Assembly: GCA_027858835.1 (NCBI GenBank)
Contig: JAQIBY010000037.1
Coordinates: 1 to 42,893, forward strand
DNA length: 42,893 bases
DNA from: Bacteroidales bacterium
GTDB taxonomy: Bacteria > Bacteroidota > Bacteroidia > Bacteroidales > ML635J-15
Direction of reading: 5' to 3'
A program made the translations under genes and the position numbers. The notes beneath the pieces were generated by a model. That model worked only from the letters and a program-made list of their open reading frames with translations, ran no database searches and was not told the DNA's origin. Shown here one piece after another: positions 8,880-18,100 of the stretch (positions are counted from its first letter, which is position 1; every line of letters starts with the position of its first letter).

Positions 8880-10811
8880 ATGCGCCATTATTTACTCGTT
8901 GTTTTGCTTGTTTTGATGTCTCAATTTAGTGTGGGACAAAGCATCTCGGTCGCTTCTTTTGAAAAACGCAGCAATGATATGGATGCCCGCATTCATTCGC
9001 CTGTAAAAGATCAAAACGGCGATTTATGTGCCTTGCTAAAAATCGAAACCACTGAAACCGGATTTGTGTTTGAAGGCGGCAGCCTTGGAATCATGAAAAC
9101 CGAAAAAAAAACCGGCGAATATTGGGTGTATGTGCCTTATGGCTCAAAACGCATCAGCATTAAGCACGACCAACTTGGCATTTTACGCGATTATATGTTT
9201 CCGGAGCCGATTGAAAAAGCCACGGTTTATCTCATGAAATTAACCACCGCTACGCTGCGTACCATTGTTGAAGATGTTGTTATTGAATCGCAATGGCTTG
9301 TAATTAATTCAGAACCCACAGGTGCCAATGTGTTTATTGATGATCAACTGGCAGGAAGCACACCTTTTCAGCGAAAATACAAAGCAAGCGAATACACTTA
9401 CCGTTTAGAAAAAAATCGTTACCACCCACAAGCCGGAAAAATTGATTTGTCAGTGGAAAAAGAAAAACTGGATTTAATATTAAAACCAAAATTCGGAGAT
9501 ATTTACATTTCTTCTGTGCCAGAAAGCGACATGCAGATTTATTTGGATGATGAAAACACCGGCAAGACAACACCTGCCACATTGAAAGCGGTTGCTTCCG
9601 GTGCGCATAATGTGAAACTCCAAAGCCAATGGTTTCAGCCGCAAACTAAAGTGCTTACTGTAAATGATGAACAAAGCACGAATGTAGATTTTGTTATGCA
9701 ACCCGCCTATGCCGAACTCAGCATTACCGCTAAACCCAATGCCGATATCCTTATTGACGGCGAAAGGAAAGCCTCAGGTAGCTGGAATGGCAGATTATTA
9801 AGCGGAATTTACAGCATAAAAGCTGAAAAATCCAAATATTACAGCGAGGAAAAGCAAATTGAAATAATTGCCGAAAAAGATGAAACCCTCAGTTTTAATC
9901 TCAAAGGAAAAACAGGCAGTGTAGATGTCATAACAACTCCCATGGAAGCCAAAGTGTATTTGAATGGCGAATTGCAAGGCACATCTCCCATGACATTAAA
10001 AGATTTGCTTATTGGTGAGTATGAAATTGGGTTGGAAAAATCCGGCTACGGCATCATTACAAAAACCGTTGATATCAAAGAAAATGAAAGCATAAGGGTG
10101 GAAGAAAAACTCCCACAAGGCAAAGAAATTACTATTATTAGCACTCCCTCGGGAGCAAACTTAAGCATTGACGGTGAAAACAGAGGAAGCACACCATACA
10201 CTGGCACGCTCAGTTTTGGAAGCCACAGCATAAAACTTGTAAACGGTAAAAAAGTGGTAGAAGAAAGCATTTCTGTAAACCAAGCTGGTAAAAACAGGTG
10301 GGAGTTTGACGTGCGTAAAATACCATATGGGTTAATGACCGATACCCGAGACGGTAAAACTTACAAAACTGTGAAAATAGGAAAGGAAATCTGGATGGCA
10401 GATAATTTAAATTACAGAACAACTGATTCATGGTGTTACGATAACGAAAGCCACAATTGTGACAAATATGGTAGGCTTTATAAATGGGAAAGCGCAAAAA
10501 ATACTTGTCCGGACGGCTGGCACTTACCTTCAAAGAGAGATTTTAAAATCTTATTAAAAAGTGTAGATAAGAGTAATGTTTATAATGCTTTAACAGAAGG
10601 TGGTGAAAGTGGTTTTTCTATACCTCTAGGGGGCTGGGGGAATTCTAAAACCAATTTTAGTGGTTGCGGGTATATTGCATATTACTGGACTTCTACCTAT
10701 TATGTTAGCAGTGGCGTGTGGTATTTTGATATTTACAAACATACTGAATCAGTTGATTTACATTTAGTCAATAAAAATGTGGGTTTATCTGTTCGTTGCA
10801 TTAAAGATTAG
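8880..10811 (+). CDS. PEGA-domain protein with C-terminal FISUMP (Fibrobacter major paralogous) domain
   Basis: 643 residues. A signal peptide ends near SVGQ (residue 20). From ~140 to 470 there are about five PEGA-type repeats recognisable by GANVFIDDQLAGSTPF, AKVYLNGELQGTSPM and GANLSIDGENRGSTPY, the last typical of surface carbohydrate- or protein-binding beta repeats. Residues ~480-643 form a FISUMP/TIGR02145 domain: DTRDGKTYKTVKIGKEIWMADNLNY, YGRLYKWESA, CPDGWHLPS, WTST and a final VRCIKD with paired cysteines. There is no T9SS sorting domain, so it is probably periplasmic or outer-membrane associated. The -7-like TACCTTTA (8853-8860) precedes the ATG but is spaced 23 bases from TTTG (8826-8829), so a promoter there is only possible. 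Role unknown. Confidence 0.85.
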   Translation: MRHYLLVVLLVLMSQFSVGQSISVASFEKRSNDMDARIHSPVKDQNGDLCALLKIETTETGFVFEGGSLGIMKTEKKTGEYWVYVPYGSKRISIKHDQLGILRDYMFPEPIEKATVYLMKLTTATLRTIVEDVVIESQWLVINSEPTGANVFIDDQLAGSTPFQRKYKASEYTYRLEKNRYHPQAGKIDLSVEKEKLDLILKPKFGDIYISSVPESDMQIYLDDENTGKTTPATLKAVASGAHNVKLQSQWFQPQTKVLTVNDEQSTNVDFVMQPAYAELSITAKPNADILIDGERKASGSWNGRLLSGIYSIKAEKSKYYSEEKQIEIIAEKDETLSFNLKGKTGSVDVITTPMEAKVYLNGELQGTSPMTLKDLLIGEYEIGLEKSGYGIITKTVDIKENESIRVEEKLPQGKEITIISTPSGANLSIDGENRGSTPYTGTLSFGSHSIKLVNGKKVVEESISVNQAGKNRWEFDVRKIPYGLMTDTRDGKTYKTVKIGKEIWMADNLNYRTTDSWCYDNESHNCDKYGRLYKWESAKNTCPDGWHLPSKRDFKILLKSVDKSNVYNALTEGGESGFSIPLGGWGNSKTNFSGCGYIAYYWTSTYYVSSGVWYFDIYKHTESVDLHLVNKNVGLSVRCIKD

Positions 10812-11039
10812 CACTTGCTTCCATTCAAACAAACTAGGAATTCTTGCAGCAGTCGCATGATGAATTAGTTATCCAAATTTATTGTAGTGAGCAGTTTGAT
10901 TTTGCACCCTAACGATTAAAAATATCACCTAAAATTTAGTATTTTTGATCATGGTGTTCTCAAACAAAAAGCGATTTTCCAACAAATGACTTCGGTTGCA
11001 ATCATGGGATTATGGCTGGAATTGAAGTTTCTTAGTTGG

Positions 11040-11205
11040 TAAAACACAATCAAACTACGACCTTCAGGTCATTGTGGTAAGAATGAAAAAGAAGGAATGG
11101 GCTCAAGCCTTTTCAGTTGAATACTGCTTTGAGTACTGGCTTAACCCAGACCTTTAGGTCGGGGGTAAGCAGCGAAAGAAGTAATACATGGGCTTTAGCC
11201 CTGAT
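11040..11205. repeat. Cluster of REP-like palindromes
   Basis: Several short palindromes occur in a row: GACCTTCAGGTC (11059-11070) inside ACTAC/GTGGT arms, GGGCTCAAGCC near 11099-11109, the longer hairpin 11139-11170 with GCTTAACCC / GGGGGTAAGC arms around GACCTTTAGGTC, and GGGCTTTAGCCC (11190-11201). The last motif recurs in related form at 42831-42844. The pattern fits repetitive extragenic palindromes. The upstream 10812-11039 shows no gene. Confidence 0.6.
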
Positions 11206-11231
11206 GTTTTTATTTCACAAATCGCTTAATA

Positions 11232-12206
11232 CTATTCTTGTCGTTTAAAACTTCTTGCCATCTTTTTAAAACAGGGCAATCGGGCTTCAAAGTTTTTCAG
11301 GCTTGTCCCGGTAAGTTGATACACCGTGGTTCCATCAAATAAAACAGCAATGTATATCAGTTCTGATTTGTTGAGTTTGGTATTATGTCCTATGGCATGA
11401 AACTCCAGACCGGGAAGTCCGTCAACTTCAATCGCTTTTGGTTCCAAATCTTGTTTTGTGCTATAATCAATTGGGTAGGACTGAATGACTTTATTTAAAT
11501 AATTGTCATGTTTCTCACCGAACGGAATCTTACTTTCGTTAATCATAAATGCCGTTTTTGCTTCAGTTTGACTCGGAATTTGTCCGTCATCCGTGTAAAC
11601 GAGGGAATTCATTAAAATATTTCCGGGTTTCAGATTACATGCTGAAAAATCAACAGAAAAGTCGAACGCTTCAGTAATTGCTTCATCTTCTTCAGGAACA
11701 AAAATAATACCGAGCAATGCTTTCCGGATGCGTTTTGCTTCTTTCTCAAAATCTGCATCTTTATACCACGACGCATTAAATACATAAGTGTTTTTCATGT
11801 CGCCAATCACAAACACATAGCGCATGTAGGTTTTTCCGTGGGCAAACTGTACGCCGGCCTGTAACAGCGCATCAAATCCGTTGATTAAGAACATTTCCTC
11901 CCTGGCAACTACCATGCCTTTTTGAATGTCTTTATTTCGCTTAAATGCCACCATATTTTCATTGACACTGCCGGGAACTCTAAAAATCATGATTGAGCTA
12001 CCTGCAAGTATGTTTTCATATCCGTTAAAGCGATCCGATTCTTTATAATTTTCGGGAGGAACAATATAGAGCTGGGTTCCCGAGATTTTTTTATAAGCGG
12101 CATGTTTATTGTTAGTAATTTTCTTGGCCGATTGAGCCTGTAAAGATAAGGTCGGACCGAGAAAAATAATGCTAAATAATGTCAGAGCGAAAATTTTGTA
12201 TTTCAT
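11232..12206 (-). CDS. Secreted protein of unknown function
   Basis: 324 residues from the ATG at 12206, chosen because it begins a clean signal peptide (MKYKIFALTLFSIIFLGP..LQAQ); the open frame continues 15 codons upstream but those residues do not fit a signal. The body has two similar halves, each with strands followed by a closing helix; the C-terminal one reads YQLTGTSLKNFEARLPCFKKMARSFKRQ, a pattern seen in PsbP/Mog1/DcrB-like folds. That fold assignment is inference by eye. It is divergent from the T9SS plug protein with only ~47 bases between the chosen starts, so the two may share a control region. I do not recognise a function. Confidence 0.65.
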   Translation of the reverse strand: MKYKIFALTLFSIIFLGPTLSLQAQSAKKITNNKHAAYKKISGTQLYIVPPENYKESDRFNGYENILAGSSIMIFRVPGSVNENMVAFKRNKDIQKGMVVAREEMFLINGFDALLQAGVQFAHGKTYMRYVFVIGDMKNTYVFNASWYKDADFEKEAKRIRKALLGIIFVPEEDEAITEAFDFSVDFSACNLKPGNILMNSLVYTDDGQIPSQTEAKTAFMINESKIPFGEKHDNYLNKVIQSYPIDYSTKQDLEPKAIEVDGLPGLEFHAIGHNTKLNKSELIYIAVLFDGTTVYQLTGTSLKNFEARLPCFKKMARSFKRQE

Positions 12207-12253
12207 GGCTTGTATAGTTTTATTAATTTTGTCAAACAAGGATGATGCCAATT

Positions 12254-13519
12254 ATGATTAAAAAAATAGTTACACTGTTGATAGCAAAAGTAATGATTCT
12301 TTCTTTGAGTGCCGAAGAAAATCCGGTTTTTGATAATATGATTTATGATGCGGATATTAAAACAGTTCGCATACACCATAGCGAGTGGGAGTTGAGTTGG
12401 CCGTATTATGTGTTGCATTCAGATATTGAATTGGTGCTTAGTTTTGATGATTTGCGAGATGAACCACGGAATTTTGAATATCGGATAGTGCATTGCAATC
12501 AGGATTGGACAAAAAGCAATCTGTTCTTTTCGGATTATATGGACGGTTTTGAGCGAAATCCTTTGGAGAATTATGAAATGTCGATGAATACTATGATTCC
12601 GTACACACACTATGAGCTGCTAATCCCGAATGATGATGTTGAATTCAGAACATCAGGGAATTATGTGGTTTTGGTTTATGATACCGAAAATCTTGAAAGC
12701 CCGATACTTTCCCGTCGCTTTTTTGTGGTTGATCAGGAAATTTCAATTGAAGCAGAAGTCAGGCAGCCGGTTTTAGGTTTGTATAAAACATTGGGGCATG
12801 ATGTGCGTTTGTCATTGAAAACCAATAACATGCAGTTTCATGATATCTTTAATGAGATTAATGTCTGTGTGATGCAAAACAATCAGTGGGACGGAATGCA
12901 GTGTAATTTAGAACCTGATTTTATTCAAAATGATGAAGTCGTTTTTCATCGGGATGATCAGGCGGTATTTAAAGCAAATAACGAGTATCGCATGCTGAAT
13001 ATGAGAAATCTGAAATTTACCAACGATAAGATGGCAAAAATAGATTTCAAAAATCCGGATTATTTTATTACGCTTTATCCTGATAAAAATAATCAGTTTA
13101 TGCAGTATCTGGATCGTCAGGATTTTAATGGTCGATTTGTAATTTCAAACCGGGATGGCTGGGAGTCAAAAACAGATGCGGATTATGTGCATGTATTTTT
13201 TCGTGTTCCTGCAAGGCTTGACCAAACCGGCGGCTCGGTGCATGTTTATGGTGAATTGACAAACTGGCGTTGCGATGAAAGCAATAAGATGCTTTATAAT
13301 ACCGAGACAGGAATGTATGAAAAAGAGCTTTTCTTAAAGCAGGGAGCGTATTCATATCGATACGTGCAAAAACAAGATGGAAAAGTTGATCACATGCGAT
13401 TTGAGGGCTCGCATTGGGAAACCGAAAATGATTATATTATTCTTGTTTATTACCGCGATTTACAACTTGGTGCCGATCGAATTTTGGGTTTGGAGGTTGT
13501 AAACAGTCATCCGGAATAA
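12254..13519 (+). CDS. Type IX secretion system plug-like protein (DUF5103 / T9SS_plug)
   Basis: 421 residues from the ATG at 12254 (signal MIKKIVTLLIAKVMILSLSAEE); ATGs at 12242 and 12245 are in frame and cannot be excluded. The family's landmarks are clear: an early TVRIHHSEWELSWPYYVL, LVLSFDDLRDEPRNFEYRIVHCNQDW, GFERNPLENYEMSMNTMIPYTHYEL, SGNYVVLVYD and SRRFFVVD, then a beta-rich C-terminal part with HVYGELTNW. In Flavobacterium and Porphyromonas relatives, proteins of this family bind the SprA translocon of T9SS and close its periplasmic side. That fits the presence of T9SS cargo in this window (first gene and amidase). It stands alone, followed by repeat-rich DNA. Confidence 0.85.
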   Translation: MIKKIVTLLIAKVMILSLSAEENPVFDNMIYDADIKTVRIHHSEWELSWPYYVLHSDIELVLSFDDLRDEPRNFEYRIVHCNQDWTKSNLFFSDYMDGFERNPLENYEMSMNTMIPYTHYELLIPNDDVEFRTSGNYVVLVYDTENLESPILSRRFFVVDQEISIEAEVRQPVLGLYKTLGHDVRLSLKTNNMQFHDIFNEINVCVMQNNQWDGMQCNLEPDFIQNDEVVFHRDDQAVFKANNEYRMLNMRNLKFTNDKMAKIDFKNPDYFITLYPDKNNQFMQYLDRQDFNGRFVISNRDGWESKTDADYVHVFFRVPARLDQTGGSVHVYGELTNWRCDESNKMLYNTETGMYEKELFLKQGAYSYRYVQKQDGKVDHMRFEGSHWETENDYIILVYYRDLQLGADRILGLEVVNSHPE

Positions 13520-13857
13520 AAATTGAGTGCGAAAAAAAGCGAAGAGGCGAAGGTGAAAAAACGAGCGTGAGAGGGAAAACGAAGTCATTCGATGGGAAAA
13601 GGAAAACGATTGTCATACAATTGAAAAGTGGTAGGGCGTAGTTGCGATGAAAAAAACGTAGTGGCGATGGGTTTCTTCTCAAGCACTCGCTCAGCAAAGG
13701 AATGCGCGACGGATAGTCGAGGCTTTGAGTTAAGAAACAGCGTAGTGTCGAAGATGCTCTACTGCCGACCCCGTAGGCGGTCGCATATTTGTAACCCGGG
13801 ATGAAATGCAGATGCGCTAGCATCAAATGAAATCCCGGGGTACAAAAGAACTCAAAT
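13520..13857. repeat. Repeat-rich intergenic DNA with 45-base hairpin
   Basis: No gene is evident. CCCGGGAT (13795-13802) pairs with ATCCCGGG (13832-13839), with the inner stem GATGC/GCATC (13811-13824), forming a strong hairpin between two convergent genes. A 16-base piece at 13556-13571 is the exact reverse complement of 35099-35114 (TCTCACGCTCGTTTTT), showing that this material is dispersed. A short ACCCCGTAGGCGGTCGCA-like segment precedes the hairpin and looks like part of the same repeat unit. Confidence 0.55.
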
Positions 13858-14787
13858 TTATTTTTCCTTCAAGTTTTTATCCAAATTGATATCCAATGGT
13901 TTAATTTCTTCTCCCCAGTACAATGTGGTATGTGGGAATGGAATTTCAATGTTTTGAGCATCGAAGGCTTTTTTCAGCAGGGCGCGATAAGCTCTGCCAG
14001 TTGCCCATTGTTCTGCCGGTTTCGTACGGATTCTCGCTTTAATAACTAAGGCAGAATCGGCAAATTTGTCTAAGCCGAAAATCTCAATGGGGTCTAATAT
14101 TTTTGGACCAAATTCCGGATCTTTTATCAATGTTTCGGAAACTTCCTCCATTATTTTTGAAACCGCCTCAATATCTTCTTTGTATGCAACGCCTATTTCC
14201 AGAACAATTGCAGACCATTCTTTTGTCATGTTGGAGAGGGAGTTGATTTTTCCATTCTGAAAAACATGCACAACGCCGGATAAATCTCGTAAGATTATTG
14301 TTCGCAAAGCAATTTCCTCAACTAATCCTGCAGTACCGTTAATAATGGCAACGTCGCCGTTTCGAATCTGATCCTCCAGCAAAATGAAGAATCCGGAAAT
14401 TACATCTCGCACTAATTCCTGAGCACCAAATCCCACAGCAAGTCCAAGAATTCCTGCTGATGCCAGAATAGGAGCAATGTCAACACCGAATTTGCTAAGT
14501 AATATCATAATTGTAATTAACCAAATGATGGCTTTAAGGACCGAATTCAATATGCTGATTAAGGTATTTGCACGTTTTTCAACTTCTGAATGACTTGTGT
14601 CCTGTTTTCTTGAAGAACGTTTTATAACAAGGCTTTTTAGTCGTTTTGTGAAAAATTTCAGCAATCTGAAAGCAACAAATCCAATTAAAATGATGATAAT
14701 AATAGATAATCCGTTTTCTATAATCCAGTTTAAGAGCCGATTGCCGATTTGTATCCAAAATTGGCCTGCAAAAATATTTTCTTTCAT
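13858..14787 (-). CDS. Small-conductance mechanosensitive channel, MscS family
   Basis: 309 residues. Hydrophobic segments lie at ~25-45, ~85-100 and ~103-135; the last is the pore-lining TM3 with the Gly/Ala pattern ASAGILGLAVGFGAQELVRDVISGFFILLEDQ that defines MscS. The beta domain (IRNGDVAIINGTAGLVEEIALRTIILRD) and the cytoplasmic alpha/beta cage (VLEIGVAYKEDIEAV...) follow. It should sit in the inner membrane and release solutes on hypo-osmotic shock. On its strand TAAATTTG (14811-14804) is a perfect -7 match 17 bases before the ATG, though a clear -33 box is missing. It is divergent from tRNA-Arg. Confidence 0.93.
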   Translation of the reverse strand: MKENIFAGQFWIQIGNRLLNWIIENGLSIIIIILIGFVAFRLLKFFTKRLKSLVIKRSSRKQDTSHSEVEKRANTLISILNSVLKAIIWLITIMILLSKFGVDIAPILASAGILGLAVGFGAQELVRDVISGFFILLEDQIRNGDVAIINGTAGLVEEIALRTIILRDLSGVVHVFQNGKINSLSNMTKEWSAIVLEIGVAYKEDIEAVSKIMEEVSETLIKDPEFGPKILDPIEIFGLDKFADSALVIKARIRTKPAEQWATGRAYRALLKKAFDAQNIEIPFPHTTLYWGEEIKPLDINLDKNLKEK

Positions 14788-14857
14788 AATTATTGTGTTT
14801 TGACAAATTTAAATAAAACGAATCAATAACTGAGAATAATTGAGTTTTTTTATCCGC

Positions 14858-14887
14858 TTTGTCTGCGCAAAAAAAATATTAAATTTG
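14858..14887 (+). promoter_or_regulatory. Bacteroidota-type promoter of tRNA-Arg
   Basis: TTTG (14858-14861), an 18-base spacer and TAAATTTG (14880-14887) match the -33 TTTG / -7 TAnnTTTG consensus. The expected transcription start falls just before the mature tRNA 5' end at 14901. Confidence 0.75.
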
Positions 14888-14900
14888 CAACTCAAAAAAT

Positions 14901-14972
14901 GGTCCCGTAGTTCAACGGATAGAATAGCGGTTTCCTAAACCGTAGATATGGGTTCGATTCCCGTCGGGACTA
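14901..14972 (+). tRNA. tRNA-Arg (anticodon CCT)
   Basis: All four arms fold: acceptor GGTCCCG/CGGGACT with a G-T end pair, D stem GTTC/GAAT, anticodon stem GCGGT/ACCGT with loop TTCCTAA giving anticodon CCT (reads AGG), and a T arm with GGTTCGATTCC. The discriminator is A and CCA is not encoded, as usual in this phylum. It lies at the boundary between the core-like stretch and the RHS island, a common integration landmark, but no duplicated tRNA 3' end was found. Confidence 0.95.
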
Positions 14973-14984
14973 CTAAAAGAGAAT

Positions 14985-15027
14985 AAAGGCGCTTGATTAA
15001 TAGGATGTTAAGTGTCTTTGTTCTTTT
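14985..15027 (+). terminator. Probable terminator of tRNA-Arg
   Basis: AAAGGCGCTT (14985-14994) pairs with AAGTGTCTTT (15010-15019) through G-T wobbles, followed by GTTCTTTT. Confidence 0.45.
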
Positions 15028-15194
15028 GAATGCTTGACACATGCTCGACAAAATTTAAAGAACCTGTAAGCTTCCCCGAAATTCGTCCATTAAAAATAAA
15101 ATGCAATTATTTAACCGACTTTTTCACTATAATTGTTTTAATATATATATGAAAATAGATTTAATAGTTGTTATCACTAAATGAGAATAGTAAA

Positions 15195-18100
15195 TTATTC
15201 CTCTCTCAGATAATGCTGATCATACTCTTTAAATTTACTCAATCCAAATTTGATACTTTCAACATATTCTTGATAGAGACTTCCATTGGGATAGTAAATG
15301 TATTTTGTTGCAAAGTTGTTGTTGTCAAGTACAGCTTTTACATCATTTGTTTTTCTGTCATAAACCATCGCATTGACTTGCGAGTTAATTGGCTGAAAAC
15401 GAATGTCATCAAGATAGTGGATGGATGATGTGCTTTCACCGTTAAAGCTTATGTTAAGCTTGTCATCTGGCTGAATATTACTTAAATCAACAGTTAACTT
15501 GACATAGTGCCAGCCTTCAATTTCCGGATAGGCATTGCTAATAGAATTATAGGTGTAATTTAAAACATTATCTGTTGATTGATCTGAATGTATAACCTGC
15601 ACATTTACCTGCAGGTTTTCATCGGAATTTTCATTCACCCAGAATATCAAATTATATGAATTCGGTTTGAATTTTTCGCAACTTGCTGTGTATGTTAGGG
15701 TAGTATTTTGCAAGCAGTAGTAAAACTCGCCAGTATGTGCATTTAGATTTTGTATTGATGTGAAATTTCCTTTAGCAGTGGAATTATCATTTATCCTCAA
15801 CCCAGAATTGTTTGCAGTAAAAAGTTGTCTATCATAAATGGTTAAGCTTCCTTTTTCTTCATAATTCTCGAAACTTGAATGAAAATAAGCGAGATATGCA
15901 CTGTTGCTACCGGATGACAAGGGTAGCAGGCCGTTATGGTCATATTTTATGGAAGAATAATTTCCGTTTATATCTATTGACTCCAGTAAATTTGAATGCT
16001 CATCATATGCAATATTTTCAGACATACTGACCCAACCGTTTTGTTCGTTGTCTTCAAGATTTGTAAGTGTCCAGTCAAATCGTTTGTCTAGACCTTCTTC
16101 AAAGAAATCAGCGTAAGCTCCATTATTTTTAGTTGTTCCCTTCCAAGTGTACTCCTTTAAAATCTTATACGAGTTATTTGTAACACTATAATCGAAACAA
16201 TTGATAGATTCATTAAGAGAAGGATATTCCCAAGAATCGGAAATCATCTGTATTGACATAGAAAAGTAATCTCCACTTTCCTTGACCTCAGATTGAGAAG
16301 CTAGAGAATATATGTTTTTATTGTTATGTGTCTTATATTTTCCACTTAAAAGGTTATATGGGTTTTGTCCACCTGATTCTGTGATTAAATATGTAGGTGT
16401 AGAAATGATTTTACGACCGCCTGCTGATATTCCTAAAGGATTGCCTGATTCTAAATCAAATTTATCTATTTCTGTGCTACTGATGTCACCATTGTTGTTT
16501 TTTGTCGTTTGTATTAATACTGATGGAATACGACTTATAACTGCTTGTTGATCCAATAAAAGCGTTGTATCAACACCATCAGTTGTGTATGTTCTCAATT
16601 TTCTTGTAGTAAAAGATTCTTGCACTATTCCTGCTGATGATAAAGGAGAGTTAAAGCTATAATCAGATTCTTCATTTGCATACTTATAGAATTCCTGTGC
16701 AATTAACTGTAAATCTTCATTTACATATTTGTAATGTTCAGTTGCTTCAATTCGACCTATTTTTGAAAAAGATTGCTTTATCTTAAAGCTCCGACTGTCT
16801 GCTGATGCACTTACTGCAAGAATATTAGGGATTTGATCTGGACTGGCATTATCCCATTGAATTTCTGGGGTGCAATAGTAAAAAATCGATTTAGTTGTTT
16901 TCTGCCCACCAGTTTCATTAATCATTTCTGCCTGCTTAAAATGTAACACGGGATTTGGTCTCGCATAAAATAATGAGATGAAATCCGAAGTGTTAAAACG
17001 AAATCTTGGTTTGTGTGGAATTACGGGGTTTTTAAAATCATACAATATGCTTATTAGTTTGTTTTCACCGTGCTCATTGTTTGATTTAATGCGCTCAACA
17101 GTGTTATAATTAATTGGGAGAAGTCTATATTCTCTTGTGGAAATATTATCATTAATTGATAGATTTATATAATCAATGATTTCCGAAGATCCCAATGCGT
17201 TCCTTACAGAACATAAGTTCCCCCAGCCATTTTGTATCCACCCATGTTCAAAAGATAACTGGGGTGCTTGATTAGAGTCTAAATTATCTTTATATCCAAA
17301 CTCGGTTTTAGGACTAATATCCTCATTATTACGCTTTGTTTGGATATCTGTTAAAGTGAGCTTGCCGGTGTTGTTATCTATTGTATTATTTTCATAACCA
17401 GCCCTAATGCTATAATCATAATTAAATACAATTTTTTTTGAAGCACAAGTTAATAAATCAGTAATGTTATCTGAAGCATCAAGAATGTTTCCTTGGTAAC
17501 TTGGAATGAAGCTTTTTTCATAAGAAGGGACATAATAATTTACAGTTCCAATTGTGATTAATTCAGAAATATCTACCGTGCCAGTGTTTTGAGATTGCTC
17601 TGTACTTTGTTGCCATAAAATATTACTATTTGGATATTTTTCACTTGCAAATCGCTTATTAACTAAAACTATTTCATCTAGCTTTTGCATGCTAACTTGT
17701 TCTGCACTGATTTCTTCTGATACTGTTTTTGAATGCTCAGCATTTAAATCACCAGTGTAAATTTCGTCGTTATTTTGATTATAAATAGTGTCCGCAATTT
17801 TTATTGTTTTATCCTGATAGGCCGTATAACTGTTGTTTTCATTTAATGTTTGTCCTAGCGCGTCATTTCTGGCTGATTTTATAAAATATGCAATATGCGT
17901 TGAAGTTTCTATGCTGTTTAAATAGTAAATCTGCTTTCTCCCCAAATATTGTCTATTTATTTCATTGATTAACAACTCGTCAGTGAACTCTGTTTGCCAT
18001 ATATAACCATCAGACCATTTACCATAGTTAAATTTTACCCAGTACCCAGAATCTTCTTCTCCTAATGTACCGTATTGATTTGACGAATTCGGGTTATCAA

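Noticed and set aside
14901-15200. tRNA-Arg as an attachment site for an integrated island
   Set aside because: No direct repeat of the tRNA 3' end and no integrase gene was found in the window.
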